DNA of 11,868 nt from Clostridiales bacterium (GCA_004558025.1 SFEG01000033.1:1-11868), one strand, 5' to 3'. Positions 1-5,713 are shown, counted from the first letter of the stretch. Notes: generated by a model not told the origin, from the letters alone. A program made the numbers and translations.

Positions 1-1
1 G

Positions 2-484
2 TGTGTCCGTGATACCATGGGCCGCCGCTGGCTGTACCAGAACAAGAGAATGTTCAAGCAGCTCAAAGAGTACATGGTAGAGTACCACAAGACCGGCGCC
101 AAGCTGTTCATCCAGCTGGCAGCAGGCTTCGGCCGCTCTATGGCAGTTACCCCCTGGATGGTCGTCCTGAACAAGAATCCCATCCTCAACAAGATCGCTT
201 CCCCCATCGTCGACGTAAGCTACAGCTGCGCTTCCGCATCTGCAACTCCTAACCGTTGGCAGGAGGATATGCTCTCCCGTCCTCTGACCGTCAAGGAGAT
301 CCACGAGATGGTCGAGGCATTCGGTAAGACCGCAAAGATGCTGCGCGACGCAGGCGTCGACGGCGTTGAGATCCACGCTGTTCACGAAGGTTACCTGCTT
401 GACCAGTTCACCATGGAGAACTGGAACTGGCGTGAAGACGAGTACGGCGGCTCCTTCGCGCTGTTCCCGGCGAAGAGTTCGTAG
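2..484 (+). CDS. Enoate reductase-like flavoenzyme, N-terminal part (5' partial, broken at 3' end)
   Basis: This is the FMN-binding TIM-barrel part of an old-yellow-enzyme-type NADH-dependent reductase of the clostridial 2-enoate reductase group, which reduces the C=C bond of unsaturated acids in the cytoplasm of anaerobes. The frame is open to the left window edge, so the true start lies outside; the first ATG seen (17) is internal. The motif HAVHEGYLLDQF (residues 120-131 counted from ATG 17) carries the paired histidines of this family and matches enoate reductases better than other family members. The following EDEYGGS motif should lead into the next barrel strand. Instead the frame runs into FALFPAKSS and a stop. 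The rest of the protein continues in another frame from about 457 and roughly 40 residues are missing, so this is half of a broken gene. An assembly error could give the same picture. The family assignment is firm; the exact substrate is unknown. Confidence 0.85.
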   Translation, partial: CVRDTMGRRWLYQNKRMFKQLKEYMVEYHKTGAKLFIQLAAGFGRSMAVTPWMVVLNKNPILNKIASPIVDVSYSCASASATPNRWQEDMLSRPLTVKEIHEMVEAFGKTAKMLRDAGVDGVEIHAVHEGYLLDQFTMENWNWREDEYGGSFALFPAKSS

Positions 485-498
485 AGTGGGGCCGTGAC

Positions 499-1746
499 AT
501 GCCCGAGTCCGAGAAGGCTATCAAGTACCTCGGCGACGCAGGCTACGACTTCTTCAACTGCGATAACGGTACTTACGACGCTTGGTACTGGGCACATCCG
601 CCTCAGTACATGCCCGACAACTGCAACCTCGCAGACGTTGAGCACATAAAGAAGTTCACCGACAAGCCCGTAGCCTGCGCAGGCCGTATGGATCCTGTCA
701 AGGCTGCTGAAGAGATCGCCGCCGGCCGTCTCGACGCTGTCGCAATCGCACGTCAGAACCTCGTTGACCCCGATTGGATCATCAAGATCCAGGAAGGCCG
801 CGAGGACGAGATCAAGCCCTGCATCCGCTGCCACAACGGCTGCTTCAACTTTGCTAAGTACAAGGGCACCGCAAACATCCAGGGTCTTGAGGACTCCCTG
901 CACCTCGGCCGCTGCGCACTTACTCCTCCGACCATGCAGCACAACCGCTACAAGATCGTTCCCACCAAGAACCCCAAGAAGGTTGCCATCATCGGCGCCG
1001 GTATCGGCGGCGTAGAGGCAGGCCTGGTTCTGCTCCAGCGCGGCCACAAGCCCGTCGTCTTCGAGAAGACCGACCGCATCGGCGGCCTGTTCCTCACTGC
1101 TTCCGCAATGAGCTTCAAGGAGAACGACAAGGCTCTCATCAAGTGGTATGAGAATGAAGTTAAGAAGGCCGGTCTCGACATTCGCTTCAACACCGAGATC
1201 AACGACCTGGGCATCCTCCGCGGCTATGACGAGATCATCGTTGCAACCGGCGCGGTTCCCAGAAAGATGCTGATCCCCGGCTTCGAGAAGTGCCTTACCT
1301 TCACTCAGCTGCTGCGTGAGAAGTACCCCGTAGGCGACAAAGTCGTGTTCTTCGGCGGCGGCCAGTCCGCTTGCGAGGCTGCATACGAGATGGTTCTCCA
1401 GGGCAAGCACCCTGTCATCGTCGAGTACGCAAAGGACCTCGTTCCCGCACAGAACGTCTGCCTGTCCAACGCTTCCTTCCTGCGTGATGTTCTCGAGTAT
1501 CACAAGGTTCCCACCTACCTTGAGCATACCATCCGCGAGATCAAGGACAAGACCGTCGTTATCGCTTCCAAGGACGGCAAGAACGTATTTGAGGTCGAGT
1601 ACGACAACATCGTAAACGGCATCGGCTTCGTTCCCGCACCTGTCGGCGGCAAGGGCAAGAACATCCACCGCGTCGGCGACTGTGTCACCATCGGCAACCT
1701 GCGTACCGCTATCTGGCGCGCATGGGACGTCTGCATGAAGATCTAG
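499..1746 (+). CDS. Enoate reductase-like flavoenzyme, C-terminal part (Fe-S and FAD/NAD domains)
   Basis: This is the second part of the broken enoate reductase. Homology is already readable from about 457 (RAVPGEEFVEWGRDM), before the first ATG at 499, so 499 is probably not a natural start. It holds the end of the TIM barrel (NCDNGTYDAWYWAHPP, residues 20-35), then a 4Fe-4S ligand set C108, C111, C115 and C139, and an FAD-binding Rossmann fold (GAGIGG at 166-171). A second dinucleotide fold starts with GGG near 286, and the C-terminal GDCVTIGNLRTAIWRA fits the FAD site. In the intact family, electrons pass from NADH through FAD and the cluster to FMN. Without the N-terminal barrel this fragment should not reduce enoates by itself. 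The gene is monocistronic, with a strong terminator 30 bases downstream. No ribosome binding site is evident before 499. Confidence 0.85.
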   Translation: MPESEKAIKYLGDAGYDFFNCDNGTYDAWYWAHPPQYMPDNCNLADVEHIKKFTDKPVACAGRMDPVKAAEEIAAGRLDAVAIARQNLVDPDWIIKIQEGREDEIKPCIRCHNGCFNFAKYKGTANIQGLEDSLHLGRCALTPPTMQHNRYKIVPTKNPKKVAIIGAGIGGVEAGLVLLQRGHKPVVFEKTDRIGGLFLTASAMSFKENDKALIKWYENEVKKAGLDIRFNTEINDLGILRGYDEIIVATGAVPRKMLIPGFEKCLTFTQLLREKYPVGDKVVFFGGGQSACEAAYEMVLQGKHPVIVEYAKDLVPAQNVCLSNASFLRDVLEYHKVPTYLEHTIREIKDKTVVIASKDGKNVFEVEYDNIVNGIGFVPAPVGGKGKNIHRVGDCVTIGNLRTAIWRAWDVCMKI

Positions 1747-1773
1747 TCTACAGACCCCGGTAAATACAATTTC

Positions 1774-1817
1774 AAAAAGCAGGTACGGATTTATCCGTAC
1801 CTGCTTTTTTATTTTTT
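1774..1817 (+). terminator. Intrinsic terminator of the enoate reductase gene
   Basis: A perfect 12-bp inverted repeat (GCAGGTACGGAT at 1779-1790 with its complement at 1793-1804) is preceded by A5 and followed by T6, A and T6. The stem core GGTACGGA recurs in the terminator at 2927-2960. Confidence 0.9.
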
Positions 1818-2024
1818 AGAGGCGAATTGAGGCTGCTGCCGATACGGTTTTTGCGTCAGCCCGACCGGTGGGTGCAGGCAAAACCATTACACACGGGCGA
1901 TCAATGATCGCCCCTACTGTTGCGTAACCTTATGTGATGCGAAACGTGATGGTTTCCACCACTGTTCCGACACCGGGCAAGCGCAATTAATGTGCCCGTA
2001 GGTGCGTTAATTCGCTATTAAAAA
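1818..2024. repeat. Terminator-adjacent dispersed repeat, copy A (with an internal insertion)
   Basis: This copy starts directly at the terminator T-tract with AGAGGCGAATTGAGGCTGC. It shares CCGATACGG, then GAAACG, ATGGTTT, ACACCGGGC, GCGCAAT, CCGTAGGTGC and a final TTAAAAAG with copy C at 7441-7574. The ends form imperfect terminal inverted repeats (GGCGAATT near 1821, AATTCGC near 2010). Compared with copy C it holds about 80 extra bases, roughly 1862-1938, which include a small palindrome. There is no coding capacity, so it looks like a MITE-type element. Confidence 0.7.
1893..1917. repeat. Small palindromic unit ACGG-stem-CCCTAC, copy 1
   Basis: ACGG is followed by GCGATCA, a single A, the complement TGATCGC, and CCCTAC. 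The GG and CC of the flanks extend the stem. The unit at 2026-2051 has the same flanks but a different 7-bp stem. This one lies inside the extra segment of repeat copy A. Confidence 0.6.
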
Positions 2025-2025
2025 G

Positions 2026-2051
2026 ACGGAATAGGCAAGCCTGTTCCCTAC
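2026..2051. repeat. Small palindromic unit ACGG-stem-CCCTAC, copy 2
   Basis: ACGG is followed by AATAGGC, an AA loop, GCCTGTT (pairing, with one G-T) and CCCTAC. It sits between repeat copies A and B. The flanks match copy 1 while the stem sequence differs and pairing is kept, which points to selection on the fold or a shared mobility mechanism. Confidence 0.6.
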
Positions 2052-2065
2052 GAGGTGCGGTGTAA

Positions 2066-2178
2066 AATTCAGCAGCGCACTACTGGGTTGCGAGGCAAAT
2101 ATGGTTTCCTCCGCACTCTCGACACCGGGATACCAGAGATATATGTATCCGTGACTGCGCCAAATCGCCACTGAAAAA
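2066..2178. repeat. Dispersed repeat, copy B (left part diverged)
   Basis: The right two thirds match copy C: ATATGGTTT, TCGACACCGGG, ATATATGTATCCGT, then AAATCGC and an A-run. The left arm is too diverged for me to place its edge exactly. Its right end lies one base before the -35 box of the next gene, as copy C ends two bases before the -35 of the HAD operon. Confidence 0.6.
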
Positions 2179-2179
2179 G

Positions 2180-2208
2180 TTGACAAAGGGGATGGTTGGT
2201 CGTATAAT
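2180..2208 (+). promoter_or_regulatory. Consensus sigma-A promoter for the DUF1275 gene
   Basis: TTGACA (2180-2185), a 17-base spacer and TATAAT (2203-2208). Both boxes are perfect. Transcription would start near 2215, giving a leader of about 30 bases with GAGGGGG (2228-2234) as the ribosome binding site. Confidence 0.9.
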
Positions 2209-2244
2209 CAAGGCTGTTTTTTCAGGCGAGGGGGAATTTGCTTC

Positions 2245-2922
2245 ATGTACGCCAAGCGCATACGCGGCCAGATGTCCGAATCCATGCTCACGGCCGTGTT
2301 TATAATCCTGTCCGGCGGTTTGCAGGATTCTTACACCTATCTTTGCCGCGGTAAGGTTTTCGCAAACGCGCAGACGGGCAACATCGTGCTGCTGAGCGCA
2401 TATCTCTTCGACGGAGAGTGGTCGCACTGCACTCGATATCTTGTTCCTGTGCTGGCCTTTATGCTCGGTATTTTCGTTGCCGAGTGCGTCCACCGGCATT
2501 ATAAATACATGGAGCGTGTACACTGGCGGCAGCTCATAATTTTGTCCGAGATAGTCCTGCTTTTCGCCGTCGGCTTTCTGCCGCAGACGATTAATACTTT
2601 CGCCAACGCCGTCGTTTCCTTTGTGTGCGCCATGCAGGTGCAGACCTTCCGAAAGGTGCGCGGCCACGCCTACGCAAGCACCATGTGCATCGGCAACATG
2701 CGCAGCGGCACCGAGGCGCTTTGCGCATATTTCCACACGCGCGATATCGCGATCCTGCACAAGGCGCTGACGTATTTCGGCGTGATCGTCCTGTTCGCGC
2801 TCGGCGCCGGGCTTGGCGCGCTGCTGACAAACGTTTTTTCCGTCCGCGCGATCTGGTTTTCCTGCGCTCTGCTGACAATAAGCTTTTTCATGATGTTTAT
2901 TAAAGAAGAACAAAAGTTATAA
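2245..2922 (+). CDS. DUF1275 (YoaK family) integral membrane protein
   Basis: This 225-residue polytopic membrane protein has the signature of the DUF1275/YoaK family: GGLQDSYTYL at residues 24-33 followed by NAQTGNIVLL at 41-50, with about six hydrophobic segments in total. Members are full length at about 220-240 residues, so the gene looks intact. The biochemical role of the family is not established; a transporter-like function is often suspected. It is transcribed alone from a perfect promoter at 2180-2208 and closed by a strong terminator at 2927-2960. The start at 2245 fits GAGGGGG ten bases upstream; a second ATG at codon 10 is possible but less well placed. Confidence 0.85.
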   Translation: MYAKRIRGQMSESMLTAVFIILSGGLQDSYTYLCRGKVFANAQTGNIVLLSAYLFDGEWSHCTRYLVPVLAFMLGIFVAECVHRHYKYMERVHWRQLIILSEIVLLFAVGFLPQTINTFANAVVSFVCAMQVQTFRKVRGHAYASTMCIGNMRSGTEALCAYFHTRDIAILHKALTYFGVIVLFALGAGLGALLTNVFSVRAIWFSCALLTISFFMMFIKEEQKL

Positions 2923-2926
2923 GCAC

Positions 2927-2960
2927 AAAAAACGGTACGGATAATTCCGTACCGTTTTTT
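2927..2960. terminator. Bidirectional intrinsic terminator between convergent genes
   Basis: A 15-bp perfect stem (2927-2941 with 2946-2960) with a TAAT loop, A6 on the left and T6 on the right. It can stop the DUF1275 gene on the plus strand and the zinc-ribbon gene at 3017 on the minus strand. The core GGTACGGA equals that of the terminator at 1774. Confidence 0.9.
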
Positions 2961-3010
2961 AGAGCATAGTGATGCAGCTGCGGATACGATTGGCCTAGTT
3001 ATGCATCCGG
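2961..3010. repeat. Dispersed repeat, truncated copy D
   Basis: It begins on the terminator T-tract with AGAGCATAGTGATGCAGCTG and continues with CGGATACGATTGG, resembling the left arm of copies A and C (GGCTGC..CCGATACGG). Only about 50 bases can be aligned before the end of the zinc-ribbon gene. The match is partial and the call is tentative. Confidence 0.4.
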
Positions 3011-3016
3011 TTGAAG

Positions 3017-3634
3017 TTACGAAACTCCATCAACTACAATCTGCAAGCCGCTATCAATTGCGGTAGATCTGGTTGCATCTTTGTTACCCCATTCGGTTCC
3101 GTCAGAGAAATACACACTATATAAGTACAATTCGCCCTTTTTAACGCTGTCTTCGATAAATTGATATTCGAAAGAATCAGAGCCCCCAACGGGTATGGCA
3201 GTATCGGAGTACAGGTAGTTTTGGCTCGTCCACTTTGTAATTTCGTCACCGTATACATCAAGCGGGACAAAATAAAATTTGACTGCTGCAACTTCTTTAT
3301 CGGAAGTGTTTGAAACCGACACGCGCAATGTAGGATAATCGATAATTGATGCCCCCATTTCGGCTGTTACAGAGACTCCGCAATCGCCGGCGAATCTTTC
3401 GTCCGTTTTCACTGATGAAGTTTCGTTCGGTGTGTCACCGGTGGTCCCTTTTTTTGTCTCACCACCCACGCTGGCCGCAACGGCGATTATCACAACAACG
3501 ATCAGCGCGATGATCAGCGGATTTTTGTAAAAGGGCTTTTTGTTTTTACCTCCGCACTGAGGGCATGTTTTTGCACCGGCGGCTATTTCCGCGCCGCAAT
3601 GCTTGCACGTCACCATTTTGGGCTCTTTTGCCAT
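3017..3634 (-). CDS. Zinc-ribbon membrane-anchored protein with extracytoplasmic domain
   Basis: This 205-residue protein starts with a cytoplasmic zinc ribbon (C10, C13, C24, C27 in CKHC and CPQC). One membrane segment follows (about 39-56, LIIALIVVVIIAVAASV), then a polar linker and an outside domain from about 80 to the end with a beta-rich pattern (LRVSVSNTSDKEVAAVKFYF). The outside domain resembles FxLYD/DUF5780-type domains of Gram-positive zinc-ribbon proteins, but I am not certain. AAGGAG at 3646-3651 supports the start. The gene is clearly more AT-rich than its neighbours, suggesting a different origin. Its upstream region is the putative invertible segment, so its expression is probably decided by the orientation of that segment. 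It could be a surface or envelope sensor; its function is unknown. Confidence 0.75.
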   Translation of the reverse strand: MAKEPKMVTCKHCGAEIAAGAKTCPQCGGKNKKPFYKNPLIIALIVVVIIAVAASVGGETKKGTTGDTPNETSSVKTDERFAGDCGVSVTAEMGASIIDYPTLRVSVSNTSDKEVAAVKFYFVPLDVYGDEITKWTSQNYLYSDTAIPVGGSDSFEYQFIEDSVKKGELYLYSVYFSDGTEWGNKDATRSTAIDSGLQIVVDGVS

Positions 3635-3666
3635 TTCTTTTCCATCTCCTTATCATTCAGCCTTTT

Positions 3667-3692
3667 CTATCAAATAGTGTACCTTTTGATAG
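3667..3692 (+). repeat. Left inversion site (26 bp, 12-2-12)
   Basis: Half-sites CTATCAAATAGT and ACCTTTTGATAG flank a GT core. It matches the reverse complement of the right site in 26 of 28 positions when the adjoining TA is included; the two mismatches are in the outer half. The length, the two-base core and the TATCAAA motif are like the hix/gix sites of small serine invertases. Confidence 0.8.
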
Positions 3693-3777
3693 TAAAGTTT
3701 TTGCACCCAAAAATGGCAAGAGTTGTCCGCAAAACAAATTTGTACAAGCGGTTTTAGACAAATTTAGAGGTAAAGTA

Positions 3778-3806
3778 TTGCATTTTTGTGAACAATCTGT
3801 TATCAT
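3778..3806 (+). promoter_or_regulatory. Promoter inside the invertible segment
   Basis: TTGCAT (3778-3783), a 17-base spacer and TATCAT (3801-3806), with TG one base before the -10 (extended -10). In this orientation it reads rightward, toward the 3' end of the recombinase gene, antisense to it. Predicted start near 3813. Confidence 0.65.
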
Positions 3807-3824
3807 AGCATGTAATGACAGCTA

Positions 3825-3850
3825 CTATCAAAAGGTACACCTTTTGATAG
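3825..3850 (-). repeat. Right inversion site (26 bp, 12-2-12)
   Basis: Half-sites CTATCAAAAGGT and ACCTTTTGATAG are perfect inverted copies around an AC core (GT on the minus strand). The non-palindromic core sets the polarity: relative to the left site it is inverted, which predicts inversion rather than deletion. Confidence 0.8.
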
Positions 3851-3861
3851 TTGCTTTTTTT
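3825..3861 (+). terminator. Terminator-like hairpin made by the right inversion site
   Basis: On the plus strand the palindromic site can fold into an 11-bp stem with a 4-base loop, and is followed by TTGC and T7 that lie outside the invertible part. It would stop transcripts from the promoter at 3778 after about 45 bases. The left site has no T-run on its outer side. Confidence 0.45.
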
Positions 3862-4462
3862 ATTCACTCCTGCCGCGTTCTGAGCGCAGGCGGCGATAGA
3901 AGGTGGCCTCGCTCATGCCGCAGCGCGCGATAAGCTCGCCAAAGGGCAGCGCGCCGATCTCCCATCTGTAAACAAGCTGCGGAAAATCATCCGGCAGCGG
4001 CTTTTCGGGCCTTCCGAAGCGCACGCCGCGCTCCATTGCCGCCGCTATGCCCTCGGCCTGCCGCTTTTTGATGTTCTCGCGCTCGGACTGCGCGACGAAG
4101 GACAGAATTTGCAGCACGAGGTCGGCGATGAATGTGCCCATGAGGTCCTTGCCCCGGCGCGTGTCCAGAAGCGGCATGTCGATAACGACGATGTCAATGC
4201 CTATCTCCTTCGTGAGATAACGCCACTGCTGCTGGATCTCCTCATAGTTTCGGCCGAGGCGGTCGATGCTCATGATATACAGCAGGTCGCCCTCGCGCAG
4301 GCGCAGCACGAGCTCGACGTACTGCGGGCGGATGAAATCCCTGCCGGACTGCTTGTCTATAAAAATGTTCTCCTCCGGGATGTTCCGTGCGCGCAGAGCC
4401 AGAAGCTGCCTTAGTTCGTTCTGGTCGGTGCTCGACACGCGAGCATAGCCGTATGTTTGCAT
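3860..4462 (-). CDS. Small serine recombinase (resolvase/invertase family), probable DNA invertase
   Basis: This 200-residue site-specific recombinase has the length and domain order of Hin/Gin/resolvase proteins. The N-terminal catalytic domain has YGYARVSSTDQN with nucleophile S10 and R8, then DKQSGRDF (S39, R41) and IDRLGR with D67, R68 and R71 at the canonical positions. A long dimer helix follows (about 105-145), then FGRP and a C-terminal helix-turn-helix (about 160-195). I take ATG 4462 as the start: it gives the family N-terminus and has AGGTGA close upstream. An in-frame extension to 4525 is open, but adds 21 residues without family similarity. Its 3' end lies 9 bases from the right inversion site, so it most likely acts on the adjacent segment. 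The holin and amidase genes lie upstream on the same strand. Confidence 0.9.
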   Translation of the reverse strand: MQTYGYARVSSTDQNELRQLLALRARNIPEENIFIDKQSGRDFIRPQYVELVLRLREGDLLYIMSIDRLGRNYEEIQQQWRYLTKEIGIDIVVIDMPLLDTRRGKDLMGTFIADLVLQILSFVAQSERENIKKRQAEGIAAAMERGVRFGRPEKPLPDDFPQLVYRWEIGALPFGELIARCGMSEATFYRRLRSERGRSE

Positions 4463-4485
4463 ATGATCACCTGAATATAATAATA

Positions 4486-4520
4486 GCAGGTGCGATGGAA
4501 AACTGCGCCTGCTGTTTTTT
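4486..4520. terminator. Hairpin between holin and recombinase genes, possible terminator
   Basis: A 9-bp stem with two G-U pairs (4486-4494 with 4504-4512). On the minus strand it follows the holin stop codon and is followed by TATTATTATATT; on the plus strand it is followed by TGTTTTTT. It may limit read-through from the lysis genes into the recombinase. The TATTAT at 4480-4485 could serve as the recombinase -10. Confidence 0.4.
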
Positions 4521-4521
4521 A

Positions 4522-4992
4522 TCAATTATCGCCGTTGCCGGCCCTGTCGTCAATGGCTTTTTTGCCGCGGGCGATGAGCTTTTTGAGAAAGCCGGGAACG
4601 GGCGCGCCCATGGCGGCCGCGTTCTCGACGATGCTGCCGAGCTCGGTGAAGAAATACCACGCGGTGACTACGGGGGTTATCAGGCAGCTCCGGCCGAGCA
4701 CGGGCAGCTCAAAACCGAAGTTATCGCCGACGAGCCTTAGCACAAGGTCGCACATCGCGGCGACCAGCACGCCGACTATGCTGCCAAGCTTGTGCCACAG
4801 CCCCTGACGGGCAGCGGCGCTGCTCCAGCTCTTGTTGTACAGCGCGGCAAAGGTGCCCGTCAGATAGTCCAGCAGCAGGGCGATGAGCCACAGCACGACC
4901 ATCCAGCCGACCCAGCCGAACAGCGCCGTTCCGAAGGCGATAAGCGCGGCCGCCGCGGCCTTTATCTCGGCGGCTTTATCCGGGGCATTCAT
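4522..4992 (-). CDS. Phage-type holin
   Basis: This 156-residue membrane protein resembles the holin family of phage lysis cassettes (PF05105/TIGR01593 type) found in Firmicutes phages and phage-like clusters. It has two or three hydrophobic segments (AAAALIAFGTALFGWVGWMV, WLIALLLDYLTGTFAAL, LGSIVGVLVAAMCDLVLRLV) and a charged C-terminus (KKLIARGKKAIDD). Such proteins open the cytoplasmic membrane so that endolysin can reach the wall. The start is ATG 4992, with GGGGAGG upstream, four bases after the amidase stop. A TTG further upstream (5013) overlaps the amidase and is less likely. It forms a translationally close pair with the amidase at 4997-5713. Confidence 0.8.
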   Translation of the reverse strand: MNAPDKAAEIKAAAAALIAFGTALFGWVGWMVVLWLIALLLDYLTGTFAALYNKSWSSAAARQGLWHKLGSIVGVLVAAMCDLVLRLVGDNFGFELPVLGRSCLITPVVTAWYFFTELGSIVENAAAMGAPVPGFLKKLIARGKKAIDDRAGNGDN

Positions 4993-4996
4993 CCTC

Positions 4997-5713
4997 TTAT
5001 TCCTCCCCTTCAAAGTATCGGCGCATGATCTCCATGGTGCGAAGCATATCCTCCGTCAGATCGAGTGCTCCGTCGCCCTTGCCGCGCAGTGCGCCCGCAT
5101 CGACATAGCGCTGCGCCATCTCGCGATAGCCCGACGGGATATCCTCGAGTTTGTTCCATCTTTCCATGTCCTCGCTTCCTTTCTCAATATATTTTCTGCC
5201 TGCGGCACGGCAGACACCGCGGCACAGTGCCTCGCCGATATCGTCCGTGTGTTCGACTATCCACTGCGCAAGGAGCGGCGAGTCGTGGAACTCGCACTCG
5301 CAGTAGACGCAGACGCAATTTGTGTTGCGTATCTCGTAAAACTGCTTTTCGCGTATGCCGTAGACCGAGCGATAGGGTGTTATCGCGTCAATTTCGTCGA
5401 AAACCGGCTGCGCGTACTTCATGCGCTCTGCGCTTTTCGATGATACGAACACGACGCAGCCGCGCCCGCCGCCGGCGTTTGTGTGGATGCACAGGTGCAG
5501 ATCCGCGCCCCAGGCGTTAGATTCGCGCACGCGGTCGTACATCGCGTTTTCGCCGTCGGCGAAGCTGGTTTTGACCTCGAAGCCGCAGCGCTCGAGCGCC
5601 GCCTTGCACGCGGCGGCGATCCTTCGGCACTGTGTCGCCTCGTTTGTCCCGCCGAAAGAGTAGGGGTTACTCAGCTGATCCGAGGGTGAGAGATATATTT
5701 TCAATTTGACCAT
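4997..5713 (-). CDS. N-acetylmuramoyl-L-alanine amidase (phage-type endolysin)
   Basis: This 238-residue amidase (Amidase_3-type fold) would cut the bond between muramic acid and the stem peptide of peptidoglycan. Visible zinc or catalytic positions are E25 (GGTNEATQC), H77 (CIHTNAGGG) and E141 (CECEFHDS). The first zinc histidine, normally in a DPGHGG motif, is absent; this variant has IYLSPSDQLSN instead, as in one branch of phage endolysins. Residues about 185-236 (KLEDIPSGYREMAQRYVDAG) look like a small cell-wall-targeting repeat. No signal peptide is visible, so export would depend on the holin next to it. The ATG at 5713 has its AAGGA only one base away; a TTG at codon 4 (5704) is ten bases from it and would give the typical MKIYLSPS start, so it may be the true start. 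A weak -10 (TAAAAT at 5731-5736) lies upstream. Confidence 0.85.
   Translation of the reverse strand: MVKLKIYLSPSDQLSNPYSFGGTNEATQCRRIAAACKAALERCGFEVKTSFADGENAMYDRVRESNAWGADLHLCIHTNAGGGRGCVVFVSSKSAERMKYAQPVFDEIDAITPYRSVYGIREKQFYEIRNTNCVCVYCECEFHDSPLLAQWIVEHTDDIGEALCRGVCRAAGRKYIEKGSEDMERWNKLEDIPSGYREMAQRYVDAGALRGKGDGALDLTEDMLRTMEIMRRYFEGEE

Larger units (their letters stand above)
3667..3850. other. Putative invertible DNA element with outward-facing promoter
   Basis: Two 26-bp sites in inverted orientation (3667-3692 and 3825-3850) bound 132 bp of AT-rich non-coding DNA. The segment lies immediately beyond the 3' end of a serine recombinase gene and upstream of the zinc-ribbon gene. It carries one good promoter (3778-3806) that points right in this assembly, away from the zinc-ribbon gene. 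Inversion would place that promoter at about 3711-3739 facing left, giving a leader of roughly 70 bases before the zinc-ribbon start. A weaker leftward candidate (TTGCCA, 17 bases, TTTACT, about 3691-3719) means that expression in the present orientation cannot be excluded. Confidence 0.75.

Noticed and set aside
391..1668. A 425-codon open frame on the minus strand across the enoate reductase
   Set aside because: It is antisense to clear, motif-bearing coding sequence; the low-complexity Val/Leu/Asp/Ala composition is what codon bias of the plus-strand gene produces, and there is no ribosome binding site.
2080..2913. A 277-codon minus-strand frame over the DUF1275 gene
   Set aside because: It is antisense to a recognised gene with promoter, start signal and terminator, has no family similarity, and crosses the promoter and repeat copy B.
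3667..3850. A res site for cointegrate resolution by the serine recombinase
   Set aside because: Resolvase res sites have several sub-sites in a set pattern and act as direct repeats. Here there are only two sites, in inverted orientation, so inversion fits better.
3565..3933. A 122-codon plus-strand frame across the invertible segment
   Set aside because: It spans both recombination sites and parts of two real genes on the other strand, with no start signal; it would also be destroyed by inversion.
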